Source: JBGCEZ01 sp045106735
GTDB taxonomy: Bacteria > Planctomycetota > Phycisphaerae > Phycisphaerales > SM1A02
DNA length: 64,000 nt
Assembly (NCBI GenBank): GCA_045106735.1
Contig: JBGCEZ010000015.1
Location: forward strand, 24,256 to 88,255
Reading direction: 5' to 3'
Numbering within the stretch: the stretch's first letter is position 1; each line of letters starts with the position of its first letter. A program made the position numbers and the translations under genes. Under the pieces are notes generated by a model. That model worked only from the letters and a program-made list of their open reading frames with translations. It ran no database searches and was not told the DNA's origin. Below are positions 1 through 8,311 of this stretch, in pieces.

Positions 1-78
1 GGGCGGCCCTACAGTGTTTGGCAGGCTCGCCTCCGGATCGCAGTCGGGCCGCTCCGAGACCGCAGGACCCATCCGCCC

Positions 79-396
79 ATGGCCAAGAGCAAGCCAACCA
101 CGCCCGCCATCGAGACCGTCGAACCGATCGGCACCCGCGTGCTCATTCGCAAGGATGAGGACAAGAAGCAGACCAAGAGCGGGATCCACCTGCCCGACAA
201 GATCGAGATCCCGACCCTGACCGGGCGGATCGTGGCGATCAGCTTGCAGGTCGAGCACGACGACGACTACCCGATCCGTCAGTACGACCGGGTTCTGTTC
301 AACCCCAAGCGAGCGATCCCGGTGGACTTCGAGGGCGACAACCGCCTGTTCGTCGTCCCGGTGGAAGACGTGGTCGCCGTGTTCCGCCGGGAGTAG
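79..396 (+). CDS. GroES-like co-chaperonin family protein
   Basis: The 105-residue protein has the 10-kDa chaperonin fold pattern: a first strand VEPIGTRVLIRKDE, a mobile-loop-like KQTKSGIHLPDK segment, then TGRIVAIS and a C-terminal VVPVEDVVAVFRRE strand. The length is close to the usual GroES size of about 95-100 residues. A GroES caps a GroEL cage in the cytoplasm, but no groEL lies next to it here. The loop lacks the typical GGIVLP sequence and the centre is acidic (EHDDDYP), so it may be a divergent paralogue rather than the main co-chaperonin. Its stop lies 4 nt before the aroA start, which suggests one transcript. Confidence 0.75.
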   Translation: MAKSKPTTPAIETVEPIGTRVLIRKDEDKKQTKSGIHLPDKIEIPTLTGRIVAISLQVEHDDDYPIRQYDRVLFNPKRAIPVDFEGDNRLFVVPVEDVVAVFRRE

Positions 397-400
397 GCCG

Positions 401-1885
401 GTGTCTGCATCCGACTCTCGCTCGCCGGCCGAACCGGGGGGCGTGCCTCCGGCCGAGACGTCGCCCGAGTCGTCGCCCGGAACGTCGCCCGCGCGGCCAA
501 GCGCCGACTCCGCGGCTTCGCCTGAGTTCGGCCCGGACCCTCGGCCGGTCCCGCGCCTTCGCGGTCCCTTCGACTTCGACGTTCGCGTCCCCGGCTCCAA
601 GAGCATCACCAACCGGCTGTACGTGCTGGCCGCGCTGGCCCGTGGACGCTCGCGCATTCGTCGTCCACTGCGATCGGCCGACTGCGACGGCTTGCTCGCG
701 GCCATGGCGACCTGCGGCATCGGCGTGGCGTGGGACGGTCCGGATGTCTTGATCGACGGCGGCGACGGCCGGTTGCCGGGCGGCGGTTCGGTCAATCTCG
801 GCCATGGCGGAACGCCGGCGCGTTTCATGATCGCCGCGGCGTGCCTGGCCGAGGGGCCGGTGACCGTCGACGGCTCGCTGCGCATGCGCGAACGTCCGGT
901 GGCCGAAGGCGTGGACATGCTGCGCGAACTCGGAGCGACGATCGACTGGGCGGGCGACGATGGCCGCTTGCCGGTGACGGCGACGTCGGCGGGACTGGAA
1001 GGCGGACGGCTGCGTGTCGGGCGCACGGCCTCGAGTCAGTTCGTGTCGGCGGTGATGTTGGTGGCGCCGTGGACGCGGCGGGGGGTCACGCTTGAGCTCG
1101 GGCCCGACGCCACGAGCCCGAGCTACGTCGAACTGACGCGCCGCATGCTGGCCGAACGCGGCCTGGTCGGCGACGGGCTTGCGATTCCCGCGGCCGAGGG
1201 TGGCCTGCCGGGCTTCGACGTGGCGGTCGAGCCGGATGCGTCGAGTGCGATCTACTGGTACACGGCCGCGGCCATGACGCCGGGGGCCCGGGCGGTGGTG
1301 CGCGGTGCGGCGACCACCAGCGTGCAGCCGGATGCTCGATTGCTGGCCGCGCTGGCCGCGGCCGGGGCGACGGTCCGAGACCTGACGCTCGACGGCGAGC
1401 CGGCGGTGGAAGTGGTGGGGCCGGCCGGCGGATTGTCGGCGATGCAGCTCGACGCGTCGGATGCGCCCGATGGGGCGTTGGCGATCGCCGCGGCCTGTGC
1501 GACGGCGCCCGTCGGAGCGACCAGCCGGCTCACCGGATTGGAAACGCTGCGGGTCAAGGAGTGCGACCGCTTGGCCGCGCTGGAAACGGAACTCGGGCGC
1601 TGCGGGGTTGCGGTGCGCACGGGGCCCGATTGGATCGAGATCGACGGCGTCGGGGTGGGCATCGGGGTGGGCATCAGGGCGGGCGACGGGGATCGGAGCG
1701 GCGATGGTCCGGCGGCGGCGTCGCCCGCGATCATCGAGACCTACGACGACCACCGGGTGGCCATGGCGTTGGCCTTGCTTGGGCTGCAGCGCGGCGGAAT
1801 GTCCGTCGTCGATCCGGCCTGCGTGGCCAAGAGCTACCCCGAGTTCTGGGTGGAATTGCAACGCTTGGTGGATGCGGTGGACTGA
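401..1885 (+). CDS. aroA: 3-phosphoshikimate 1-carboxyvinyltransferase (EPSP synthase)
   Basis: This enzyme joins phosphoenolpyruvate to shikimate-3-phosphate in the aromatic amino acid pathway. The substrate-binding VPGSKSITNR motif, a HGGTPARFM segment, the LRVKECDRL motif and the YDDHRVAM block near the C-terminus are all present and in the correct order. The start is a GTG 7 nt after a GGGAG sequence that overlaps the end of the previous gene. The 494-residue product is longer than usual because of a disordered Ser/Pro/Ala N-terminus of about 55 residues. A Gly/Val/Ile repeat (positions 1652-1675, two copies of a 12-bp unit) expands a loop before the YDDHR block. Confidence 0.95.
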   Translation: MSASDSRSPAEPGGVPPAETSPESSPGTSPARPSADSAASPEFGPDPRPVPRLRGPFDFDVRVPGSKSITNRLYVLAALARGRSRIRRPLRSADCDGLLAAMATCGIGVAWDGPDVLIDGGDGRLPGGGSVNLGHGGTPARFMIAAACLAEGPVTVDGSLRMRERPVAEGVDMLRELGATIDWAGDDGRLPVTATSAGLEGGRLRVGRTASSQFVSAVMLVAPWTRRGVTLELGPDATSPSYVELTRRMLAERGLVGDGLAIPAAEGGLPGFDVAVEPDASSAIYWYTAAAMTPGARAVVRGAATTSVQPDARLLAALAAAGATVRDLTLDGEPAVEVVGPAGGLSAMQLDASDAPDGALAIAAACATAPVGATSRLTGLETLRVKECDRLAALETELGRCGVAVRTGPDWIEIDGVGVGIGVGIRAGDGDRSGDGPAAASPAIIETYDDHRVAMALALLGLQRGGMSVVDPACVAKSYPEFWVELQRLVDAVD

Positions 1886-1902
1886 GGTGCATGCGGTTTC
1901 GC

Positions 1903-1967
1903 CCGCGACACCGTCTCGCGACACCGTCTCGCAGCACCATCTCGCCGCACCATCTCGCAGCATCAGT
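1903..1967. repeat. 13-bp tandem repeat after aroA
   Basis: Five diverged 13-bp units (type TCGCGACACCGTC) follow each other just downstream of the aroA stop. Units 1-2 and units 3-4 are most alike within each pair. No reading frame supports a gene here. The rest of 1886-2078 holds only the terminator listed next. Confidence 0.7.
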
Positions 1968-1991
1968 TCGCGGCGAACGAGCGACCCAACG

Positions 1992-2030
1992 AAAAAGCGG
2001 CACGCCCTGGGATGCAGGAAGCGTGCCGCT
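1992..2030 (-). terminator. Rho-independent terminator for the minus-strand coiled-coil gene
   Basis: A perfect 10-bp inverted repeat (1996-2005 AGCGGCACGC and 2021-2030) encloses a 15-nt loop. An A5 run at 1992-1996 reads as T5 on the minus strand, so the signal points to the minus-strand gene ending at 2079. It may also block read-through from aroA. Confidence 0.75.
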
Positions 2031-2078
2031 CGGTCATTCGGTGATTGGCCTCAGATCGCGGGCCTCAGGTCGCAGGCA

Positions 2079-2900
2079 TCAGGTGACGACGGCGAGCACG
2101 GCCGTGGCGACCGCGGCCAGCGCGGCTCCGCAGCAGCAGATGACCGCGGTGATCATCCAGCGGCTGGCGTTCTGCACGTGCCGGGTGAACTCGACTTCGC
2201 GGCTCTTGGCTTCTTCGCCAATGCCGACCATCACTTCGTTGGACAGCGTCTGCGTTTTGGTGAGCTGCACGAGCGACTGCTCGAGTCCCTCGACCGCGTC
2301 GCCAAGTTGCTCGGTGCCGCGGTGGTTCGTGGCGAGCTGTTCGCGAATCGCTTCGAGCGCTTCGGTGTGCCGCAGGCTCGTCTCGGCCAGGGTCGAGATC
2401 GTCGCCTGCATCTGCTCGTCGCGCTGGGCGATCTGCGTGAGGTGGTCTTGGACCGCATCCACCAGGTGCACCTGGCGACGGCTCATCTCGGGGATGACTT
2501 CCATGCGGGCCGGGACATCGCTCAGCAACTCAACGATGCGATCGCTGCGGTCGGCGTGGCGATCCAGCGTCGACCCGATGTTCTCCACCATCTTGCGGAG
2601 TTCTTCCTTGTCGCTGGTGCGCGACGGCGGGCGGAGGGCGCGGGTTTCAACCACCGGGCCGTCCTTGCGTTCTGGCCCGTCAAAGTCGACGCCGCCGAAA
2701 CCGTTGCCGCCGGAAGACGACTCATGGGCCGACGCGCCGGCTTCCGCCGTCGCCGTTTCGGCGCGATGCACCGCGGGGCCGAGATCGGGAACGGCGTTCA
2801 TGTCGCCGTCGAGGGCGTCCATCAGACCCGAGGCCTGCGAGCCGGAGAGGGCCGGCGTGGGACGGGGGCGACGACGAAACAGATTGGTGAGCAGGGCCAT
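2079..2900 (-). CDS. Tail-anchored coiled-coil protein of unknown function
   Basis: The gene is not recognised as a named family. The start at 2900 (MALLTNLF) is preceded by GGAGG with 7-nt spacing, so a longer upstream reading is rejected. The 273-residue protein has a basic N-terminus (NLFRRRPRP), a disordered segment of about 70 residues, then a long predicted coiled coil of about 140 residues rich in Glu, Gln and Leu (MVENIGSTLDRHADRSDRI onward). A single C-terminal membrane segment (MITAVICCCGAALAAVATAV) comes last. The layout suggests a cytoplasmic coiled coil anchored at its C-terminus. The coiled coil resembles the signalling region of chemoreceptors but lacks their conserved tip. Confidence 0.6.
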   Translation of the reverse strand: MALLTNLFRRRPRPTPALSGSQASGLMDALDGDMNAVPDLGPAVHRAETATAEAGASAHESSSGGNGFGGVDFDGPERKDGPVVETRALRPPSRTSDKEELRKMVENIGSTLDRHADRSDRIVELLSDVPARMEVIPEMSRRQVHLVDAVQDHLTQIAQRDEQMQATISTLAETSLRHTEALEAIREQLATNHRGTEQLGDAVEGLEQSLVQLTKTQTLSNEVMVGIGEEAKSREVEFTRHVQNASRWMITAVICCCGAALAAVATAVLAVVT

Positions 2901-3214
2901 GGGGGAACCTCCGTGTCTCCGGCCGGGCCGAATGGTCGTGTCGGTCGGATGATGCACGGGCCTCCGGATCCGGCCGGGCGCGTCATCCTGGGGCCATCGA
3001 TCGGTCCCATACGCCGCCCCGTCCATGGGGTTCACGTGGCAGAAGGCCGTTTTCATCGATCGCCACCCCGAGGATACCGGACCAAAGCCCGAATTGGCGG
3101 GCGAAATCGGACCAGGATTGCGCGGAAGCCGTGAATCCAGCACGGGGTTGCGGCGGGCGACGGCTCCTTCGTCGGATCCACCCGCAATCCACGCTCGCCA
3201 CCTACCATCCGGCC
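2901..3214. other. Divergent intergenic region
   Basis: This 314-bp stretch separates the minus-strand coiled-coil gene from the plus-strand importer operon and should hold both promoters. Apart from the Shine-Dalgarno sequence of the minus-strand gene no clear consensus promoter was seen. A cobalamin riboswitch was looked for here and not supported. Confidence 0.5.
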
Positions 3215-4309
3215 GTGAATCGGATCCACGCCATCGTCTTTGGGCTCTGCATCGGGGTGCTGGTGCTGCTGGTCGTCTGGCTGCGGTCGCCAAATACCGC
3301 CGGGACGGGGACCACACCGGGGACCGGCAGTCGCTCGCTCGGCGTTGAGGTCGTGCCCGAGCCGCCGCCGAACGTTGATCCCGAGGCCATCGGCACGCCG
3401 TTGCCGGCGTCGTTGCTGGGTGACCTGCGTTTGGTCAGCGTCTCGCCCGCCGTCAGCCGCATGCTCGTGGACATTGGGCTCGAGCCGGCGATCGTCGGCC
3501 GGAGCCGATACTGCGATTTTCTGGACGCGGAACTTCCGGTGGTGGGCGATTTGCTCGCCTTGGACGTCGAACGGTTGATCAGCCTGCAGCCCACGCATGT
3601 GTTTCGGCAGCCCGCCGCCTCGACCGACCCGCGTCCGTTGGCCCGGCTGGCCAGCGAGCGCGGATGGGCGCCGCCGATCGAAGTGCGATTCGACGGCGTG
3701 GACGACGTGCGCCGGACGCTCGGCGTCTTGGCCCGCCGCATTGGGGGGCCCGACGATCGCCGAGCCGCGATCGCCGCACGGGCCCGCGTCCTGGACGCTC
3801 GGCTGGCCGCGCTGGTGGAGCCGGCGGCGGGGAATGCGGTCGCCGGTGCGGGTGCCGGTGCCGGTGCGAATGCGAATGCGAATCCGAACGCGAATGCCTC
3901 GGGCGCGACGGCGGGCGTGGCCGCGGCGCCCCTCGAAGTGCTCGCGCTGTACGCCGTGCAGCCGCCCGGCGTTTTCGGGCGCGGCACCTTCATCGACCAG
4001 ATGCTGCTCGGGGCGGGGGCCGTCAACGCCGCCGCCGCCGACGGCTGGCTCGCGTGGTCCGTGGAAGACCTCGTCACGCGCAATCCTCCGGTCATCATCC
4101 TGGTGACCGATCAACCGGCGTTCGCCGAACGCGTGCGAACGCAGGCAATGGGCGCGTGGAGCGGCCTCGGCTTGGACGCCGTGGCCAACGGCCAGGTGCA
4201 CGTCGTCGCCCACCCGGACGCGCTGCGTCCGTCGACCGGATTGGCCGAGGTCGGAGTGGCTCTTCGCGCGGCGGTTGACGCGGCCCGCGCGGGCCGCAGC
4301 GGCGGGTGA
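3215..4309 (+). CDS. Substrate-binding protein of a BtuF/FecB-type ABC importer
   Basis: The protein matches the TroA/BtuF fold: RLVSVSPAVSRMLVDIGLE, a VVGRSRYCDF segment, ISLQPTHVF, then a C-terminal lobe ending in HVVAHPDALRPS. It would capture a corrinoid or iron chelate outside the inner membrane for the permease and ATPase that follow. The chosen GTG start gives 364 residues and puts a membrane helix (IVFGLCIGVLVLLVVWL) right at the N-terminus. There is no lipobox, so it is probably anchored by the helix. An Ala-Gly/Ala-Asn dipeptide expansion (3842-3897) interrupts the C-terminal lobe. Ligand identity (cobalamin or siderophore) cannot be told from sequence. Confidence 0.8.
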   Translation: MNRIHAIVFGLCIGVLVLLVVWLRSPNTAGTGTTPGTGSRSLGVEVVPEPPPNVDPEAIGTPLPASLLGDLRLVSVSPAVSRMLVDIGLEPAIVGRSRYCDFLDAELPVVGDLLALDVERLISLQPTHVFRQPAASTDPRPLARLASERGWAPPIEVRFDGVDDVRRTLGVLARRIGGPDDRRAAIAARARVLDARLAALVEPAAGNAVAGAGAGAGANANANPNANASGATAGVAAAPLEVLALYAVQPPGVFGRGTFIDQMLLGAGAVNAAAADGWLAWSVEDLVTRNPPVIILVTDQPAFAERVRTQAMGAWSGLGLDAVANGQVHVVAHPDALRPSTGLAEVGVALRAAVDAARAGRSGG

Positions 4310-5442
4310 GCGCGGCCGGAGCAAACCGAGGCCGACGTTGGACCGCACTGCTGTGGTTGGCCGCGGGTCTGCTCGCCGCGGCAACGATTCGCTTGACCGT
4401 GGCCCGTCCCCTGGGCGGCGGCATCGACATTGGCTGGCCCGCACCGGGAATCCTTGGATTGCGCGTGACGTCGATCGCCGCGGCGGCCTGCGTCGGGGCG
4501 TCGCTGGCGTTGAGCGGCGTGCTCTTGCAGGCGCTGCTTCGCAATCCATTGGCCTCGCCGTTCGTGTTGGGCGTGAGTTCCGGCGCGGCATTGGGCGTGG
4601 CGGTGGCCCTCGCCGCGACTTTGGCGGTGGGGGCCGGGGCGGGCGTTGAGGCGGGGTTTGGCAGCGAGGTTGGTGAGGTGGCTGGCGGCGCGTCCGGCGA
4701 CGCGGCGACGGCCGCGGGTGGCGGGTTCGCGGACTTGTTTGCGCACGTCGCAGTGGCCTTGGGCGCGGGCGGACACGTTGGTCCGGCCTTCGTGGGCGCG
4801 GGGGCGGCGCTGTGCGCGGTTTTGCTCTTGGGCCGTGCGGCGGGCGGATCCGGATCGGGCTGGATCGATCCGCTGGCCACGCTTCTGGCCGGCGTGGTGA
4901 TTTCGTCGGTCTGCGGGGCGCTCGTCCTGGCGATGGAGCACGTGGCGCCCGGCGGCTTGCGGCGCGGCATGCTCGCGTGGCTCACCGGATCGATCGACGA
5001 ATTGATGCCGGCCGGGCAGCTTGCGCTTTGCGGAGGGGCGGCGTGCGTCGGCCTGGTCGTCGGTTGGGCGATGGCTGGATCGCTGGATGCGCTGAGCCTC
5101 GGCGAGGATGAAGCGCGGAGCGTGGGCGTGGCGGTTGGTCCGGTGCGGATTGGCTTGCTCCTGGTCGCAAGTGCGTGCACCGCGGTCGCGGTCGCCGTGG
5201 CCGGGCCGATCGCGTTCGTCGGCTTGATCGCCCCGCACGCGGCACGTGGCCTCGTGGGGGCGCGGCATGCGTGGCTGATTCCCGCCGCGACGTTGGCGGG
5301 CGCGGCCTTGCTCGTTGGTGCGGACGCGACGGCGCAGCTGATCCGCCCCGGCGGCGGACGACTTCCGGTTGGCGTGTTCACCGCCTTGGTGGGCGGCCCG
5401 GCGTTCCTGCTCTTGCTCCGGCGCGTGGGGCGAGCCTCGTGA
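4306..5442 (+). CDS. FecCD/BtuC-family ABC importer permease
   Basis: This 378-residue membrane protein has the FecCD signatures: an early ALSGVLLQALLRNPLASPFVLGVSSG-type block, GGLRRGMLAWLTGS in the middle, and the coupling and C-terminal block GPIAFVGLIAPHAAR. It forms the membrane channel of the importer. It starts at a GTG overlapping the stop of the binding protein by 4 nt, which implies translational coupling. A Gly/Ala-rich insertion of about 50 residues (positions about 4630-4760) lengthens one extramembrane loop compared with typical members of about 330 residues. Confidence 0.9.
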   Translation: MSAAGANRGRRWTALLWLAAGLLAAATIRLTVARPLGGGIDIGWPAPGILGLRVTSIAAAACVGASLALSGVLLQALLRNPLASPFVLGVSSGAALGVAVALAATLAVGAGAGVEAGFGSEVGEVAGGASGDAATAAGGGFADLFAHVAVALGAGGHVGPAFVGAGAALCAVLLLGRAAGGSGSGWIDPLATLLAGVVISSVCGALVLAMEHVAPGGLRRGMLAWLTGSIDELMPAGQLALCGGAACVGLVVGWAMAGSLDALSLGEDEARSVGVAVGPVRIGLLLVASACTAVAVAVAGPIAFVGLIAPHAARGLVGARHAWLIPAATLAGAALLVGADATAQLIRPGGGRLPVGVFTALVGGPAFLLLLRRVGRAS

Positions 5443-6245
5443 GCGCGGACGTTGCACTGGAAGACGTGGGCGTGCGTTTCGGCCGCGTCGAAGCGGTCAG
5501 CGGCGTGACGGCGGTGGCCGCCGCCGGACGGGTGACCGCGCTCCTGGGGCCGAACGCATCGGGAAAGAGCACGATCTTGCGGACGATGGCCGGACTGCTG
5601 CGGCCCACCTGCGGCCAGGTACAGATCGGCGGCGTTTCGCCGGGGCGGATGTCGGCGCGCGATCGCGCGGCCACGATCGCCTGGGTGCCCGCCCGGCCAA
5701 CGGTCGCGGCGCCGTTCACGGTGGCCGAAGTGGTGGCCATGGGGCGGCACGCCCGGCCCGCTGACCCGGCGGCCATCGCCGACGCCATGGAGCGGATGGA
5801 CCTCGGCCAAATCGCCGGGCGGCGGTGGCCGGAACTGTCGACTGGGCAGCAGCAGCGGTGCGCCCTCGCGCGGGCGATGGCCCAGCGGGCCGGCGGCGGA
5901 CCGGGCGTCCTGATCCTGGATGAACCCTCGGCCGGGCTTGACCTGCGGCACGTCGCGGCCCTGGGGCCACACCTGCGGGCGGCGGCAGACGGCGGCTCGG
6001 CCGTGGTTGTCGCGGTCCACGACTTGGCCCAGGCGGCCGAGTGGGCGGACGACGCCTGGCTGATCAATGGGGGCCGGCTGGCCTTGGCGGGGGACGCGAC
6101 ATCGGTGGTCGCATCCGACGCGATCGAGCGGGTGTTCGGCGTCCGCGTGGCCTGGGCCGACGTGGACGGGCGGCGAGTGCCGGTTCCCGTGCCGGTTGCC
6201 CGGGCCGTGAGCCAGGAGCCAGGAGCCGTGAGCCGTGAGCCTTGA
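5439..6245 (+). CDS. BtuD/FecE-type ABC importer ATPase
   Basis: The 268-residue protein has Walker A GPNASGKST (Lys43), a Q-loop-region variant (VPARPTVAAPFTV), the signature LSTGQQQR, Walker B VLILDEPSAG and the switch His (VVAVHD). It powers the upstream permease. The GTG start at 5439 overlaps the permease stop by 4 nt, so the longer open frame upstream is rejected. The C-terminus is unusual: a VPVPVPVAR tail runs into a repeat encoding SQEPGAVSREP, and the same DNA repeat continues beyond the stop codon. Confidence 0.9.
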   Translation: MSADVALEDVGVRFGRVEAVSGVTAVAAAGRVTALLGPNASGKSTILRTMAGLLRPTCGQVQIGGVSPGRMSARDRAATIAWVPARPTVAAPFTVAEVVAMGRHARPADPAAIADAMERMDLGQIAGRRWPELSTGQQQRCALARAMAQRAGGGPGVLILDEPSAGLDLRHVAALGPHLRAAADGGSAVVVAVHDLAQAAEWADDAWLINGGRLALAGDATSVVASDAIERVFGVRVAWADVDGRRVPVPVPVARAVSQEPGAVSREP

Positions 6246-6330
6246 GCCAGGAGCCAGGAGACTTGAGCCTTGAGCCACGAGCCTTGAGCAAGACGTCCTG
6301 AGCAAGATGCCCGAAGCCAGGCCCGGGCAG
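6208..6330. repeat. Degenerate GAGCC-type tandem repeat spanning a stop codon
   Basis: Short units such as GTGAGCC, CAGGAGCC and CTTGAGCC repeat about 14 times with drift. The first units are translated as the tail of the importer ATPase and the rest lie after its stop at 6245. No gene is supported between 6246 and 6417. Confidence 0.7.
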
Positions 6331-6417
6331 GCAAGCCCTCGAACTCAGCCCCTCGAAGCCAGGCCCCAAAGCTGACGCTCTTGATCGCGGTCGCCGCGGC
6401 GCCGCTACGATGGTTCC

Positions 6418-7305
6418 ATGCCGCCGACCGGAGTCATCATCGTCATCTTGATCATCCTCGCGCGAGTGATCGCGTCGGCGGTGGAAAGCAAGTCGAAGAA
6501 GACCCAGGCCGACGAGCTCCGGCGGAAGCAGCTCGAGCAGCGGATGCGCGACCAGGCCAAGGCCAGCTCGACGCCCGCTGGCGGCGCGGGGGCGGATCCC
6601 CGCTCCCGGGCCGAAGAAATCGCCGCCCGCCGGCGCGAGCAGATCGACGAACTCCGCCGACGGGCCGAGGCCCGCCGAACCGGGGGAGACGCCAGCCCGG
6701 CCGGCCCCAAGTCGTCGGGCACTTCTCGCTCCGAGGTCATGAGCGACGCCCAGATTCGCGCTGGCAGCACATCCGGGCCGGTCGGCGGCGCCGCCGCCCG
6801 CGCCGGCATCCCGACCATCGATCCACGATTCCCGGCCGCCGATCCGAGCACCGTCGCCCCGCGGACCGCGCCGCCCAAGTCGGCCCCGCCGGCCGCTCCC
6901 ATGCGGCGGCCCGCCGCACCGCCGGCGGCCAGCATGCCGCGCCGGGCGGATGGCCGAGCCGCTGGCCCATCCGGGCCGCCGAGCCGGAAGCAATCCCAAG
7001 TCCAGGGCCGCTCGCAGGCCGCGTCGCAACCAAAGCCGCAGACGGCTTCGAAGGCGTCGATCAAGTCCGCCCGCATCGACGCCCGTGACGAAGCCGCCCG
7101 CCTGGCCCGCGTCGCCGCCGCCGGCCCGTCGCGCACTGGCCTGTTGGCCGCCTTGAACAGCAGCAACCCGCGCGATCGCGTGCGGGCCTTGGCCCGCGAC
7201 CGGGACGTCCTTCGCGACCTCTTCGTCCTCAAGGAAGTCCTCGAGCCGCCGCTGGCCCTCCGCCAATCGGGCCACGCGGGCGAGTCGTCCGGCCCCGGCG
7301 GCTGA
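6418..7305 (+). CDS. Membrane-anchored Pro/Ala-rich protein, function unknown
   Basis: I do not recognise the family. The 295-residue product starts with one membrane helix (GVIIVILIILARVIASAV) at residues about 5-22. A charged helical stretch follows (KKTQADELRRKQLEQRMRDQ), then another (RAEEIAARRREQIDELRRRAEARR), both likely coiled coil. Residues 105-215 are a low-complexity Pro/Ala/Ser linker. The C-terminal 60 residues (GLLAALNSSNPRDRVRALARD) look like an amphipathic helical bundle and are the best candidate for a conserved domain. Codon use fits a real gene. Confidence 0.6.
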   Translation: MPPTGVIIVILIILARVIASAVESKSKKTQADELRRKQLEQRMRDQAKASSTPAGGAGADPRSRAEEIAARRREQIDELRRRAEARRTGGDASPAGPKSSGTSRSEVMSDAQIRAGSTSGPVGGAAARAGIPTIDPRFPAADPSTVAPRTAPPKSAPPAAPMRRPAAPPAASMPRRADGRAAGPSGPPSRKQSQVQGRSQAASQPKPQTASKASIKSARIDARDEAARLARVAAAGPSRTGLLAALNSSNPRDRVRALARDRDVLRDLFVLKEVLEPPLALRQSGHAGESSGPGG

Positions 7306-7345
7306 GTCGCTTCGGGTTCCGGCCAAGGCGACGAACTCGGTCTGC

Positions 7346-7440
7346 CAGCACTGACCGGCAACCCTGACCGGCAACCCTGGCGGCCACCCGTGCCGGCCGG
7401 CCGTGCCAGCCACCCGTGCCAGCTACCCGTGCCGGCCGAC
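7346..7440. repeat. Short direct repeats in the intergenic region
   Basis: Two copies of a 13-bp unit (CTGACCGGCAACC) are followed by four to five drifting copies of a CACCCGTGCC/GGCCGTGCC unit. No coding support was seen across 7306-7758 apart from the accB control region. Confidence 0.6.
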
Positions 7441-7572
7441 CTTGGCCGGCCAGCCCCGCTTGCCGGTTCCGCCCGCCAGACCCAGCGACGCTCCCGCCGG
7501 CGCATCCGCCTCCGCAGCATTCGTCGGGCCAATCACACGATCTCGCACGGCCTTCGCGTTCGATCGGTTATC

Positions 7573-7621
7573 GCGATCGTTCGCTGACGATCGCTGCGCG
7601 TTCGCAACACTTCGATATACT
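7573..7621 (+). promoter_or_regulatory. Putative accBC promoter with an inverted-repeat operator
   Basis: A perfect 8-bp inverted repeat, GCGATCGT (7573-7580) and ACGATCGC (7587-7594) with a 6-bp spacer, lies 22 bp upstream of a TATACT -10-like hexamer at 7616-7621. The spot is relatively AT-rich for this window and is the only good promoter candidate before accB. No clear -35 was found at 16-18 bp, which would fit an activated or repressed promoter. Confidence 0.45.
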
Positions 7622-7758
7622 CCCGGCCTCGCGGACGCGTACTCCCGCCGTCTCTCCGGAATCGACCTCGCCGTCGTCAGACCGGACGGATGGTGGACCG
7701 GTGCCGCCGCCGTGCGTCCCGTGGCGCCCACCCACCTCCCGGCCGGAATCACACGCTC

Positions 7759-8229
7759 ATGATCGACATCCGCAAGCTCAAGGAACTCGTCCGCCTCATG
7801 GTCAACAACGAGTTGACCGAGCTGGACCTCCGGGACAGCGAGGAGCAGGTCACCCTGCGTCGCCAGTCCCCGCATGCGGCTCCCGTCGCCGTCGCCGCCC
7901 CCATGATGGCCGCTCCGGCCGCCGCGCCCGCGGCCGCCCCCTTCGGCGCCGCCCCGGCCGCACCAGCGGCGGAGGACGACGAAGCTGGCCTCGTGCGGAT
8001 CGAGTCGCCGATTGTCGGCACCTACTACTCCGCCGCGAATCCCGACTCGCCGCCGTTCGTCAAGCCGGGCATGCAGGTCACGGCCGACACCACGGTGTGC
8101 ATCGTCGAGGCGATGAAGATCTTCAACGAGATCAAGGCCGAGAAGAGCGGCACGATCGAGCGGATCCTGGTCAACAACGGCGATCCGGTTGAGTTCGGCC
8201 AGGCCATGTTCCTCGTTCGCCCCAACTGA
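7759..8229 (+). CDS. accB: Biotin carboxyl carrier protein of acetyl-CoA carboxylase
   Basis: The 156-residue protein carries biotin between the carboxylase and transferase parts of acetyl-CoA carboxylase, the first step of fatty acid synthesis. It has the N-terminal helical segment (MIDIRKLKELVRLMVNN), an Ala/Pro-rich hinge at residues about 40-75, and a biotinyl domain with the lysine motif EAMKIFNEI. The ATG at 7759 fits the family N-terminus, so the longer upstream frame is rejected. accC follows 82 nt later, the standard pair. Confidence 0.95.
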   Translation: MIDIRKLKELVRLMVNNELTELDLRDSEEQVTLRRQSPHAAPVAVAAPMMAAPAAAPAAAPFGAAPAAPAAEDDEAGLVRIESPIVGTYYSAANPDSPPFVKPGMQVTADTTVCIVEAMKIFNEIKAEKSGTIERILVNNGDPVEFGQAMFLVRPN

Positions 8230-8311
8230 GTCCGGTCCCATCGGCGTGGTTGGCGGCCCGTCGCCCGAGCGGCCGTCGTCCGATCCGTCCACAACTCCGC
8301 GCGGAGTCCGC

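Noticed and set aside
299..1963. Long minus-strand frame opposite aroA.
   Set aside because: It is Arg/His/Gly-rich with no domain pattern, as expected for a GC-driven shadow of a real gene; the same holds for other long antisense frames such as 54671-58411 and 42985-45627.
3119..3165. Cobalamin riboswitch before the importer operon (a GGAAGCC-GTGAATCC-like stretch).
   Set aside because: Only part of the core resembles the consensus; the upstream helix and the B12 box are missing. A covariance search with RF00174 would decide.
3131..3214. Longer N-terminus for the importer binding protein.
   Set aside because: The extra 28 residues are Arg-rich and would place the membrane helix away from the N-terminus; the GTG at 3215 gives a normal export start.
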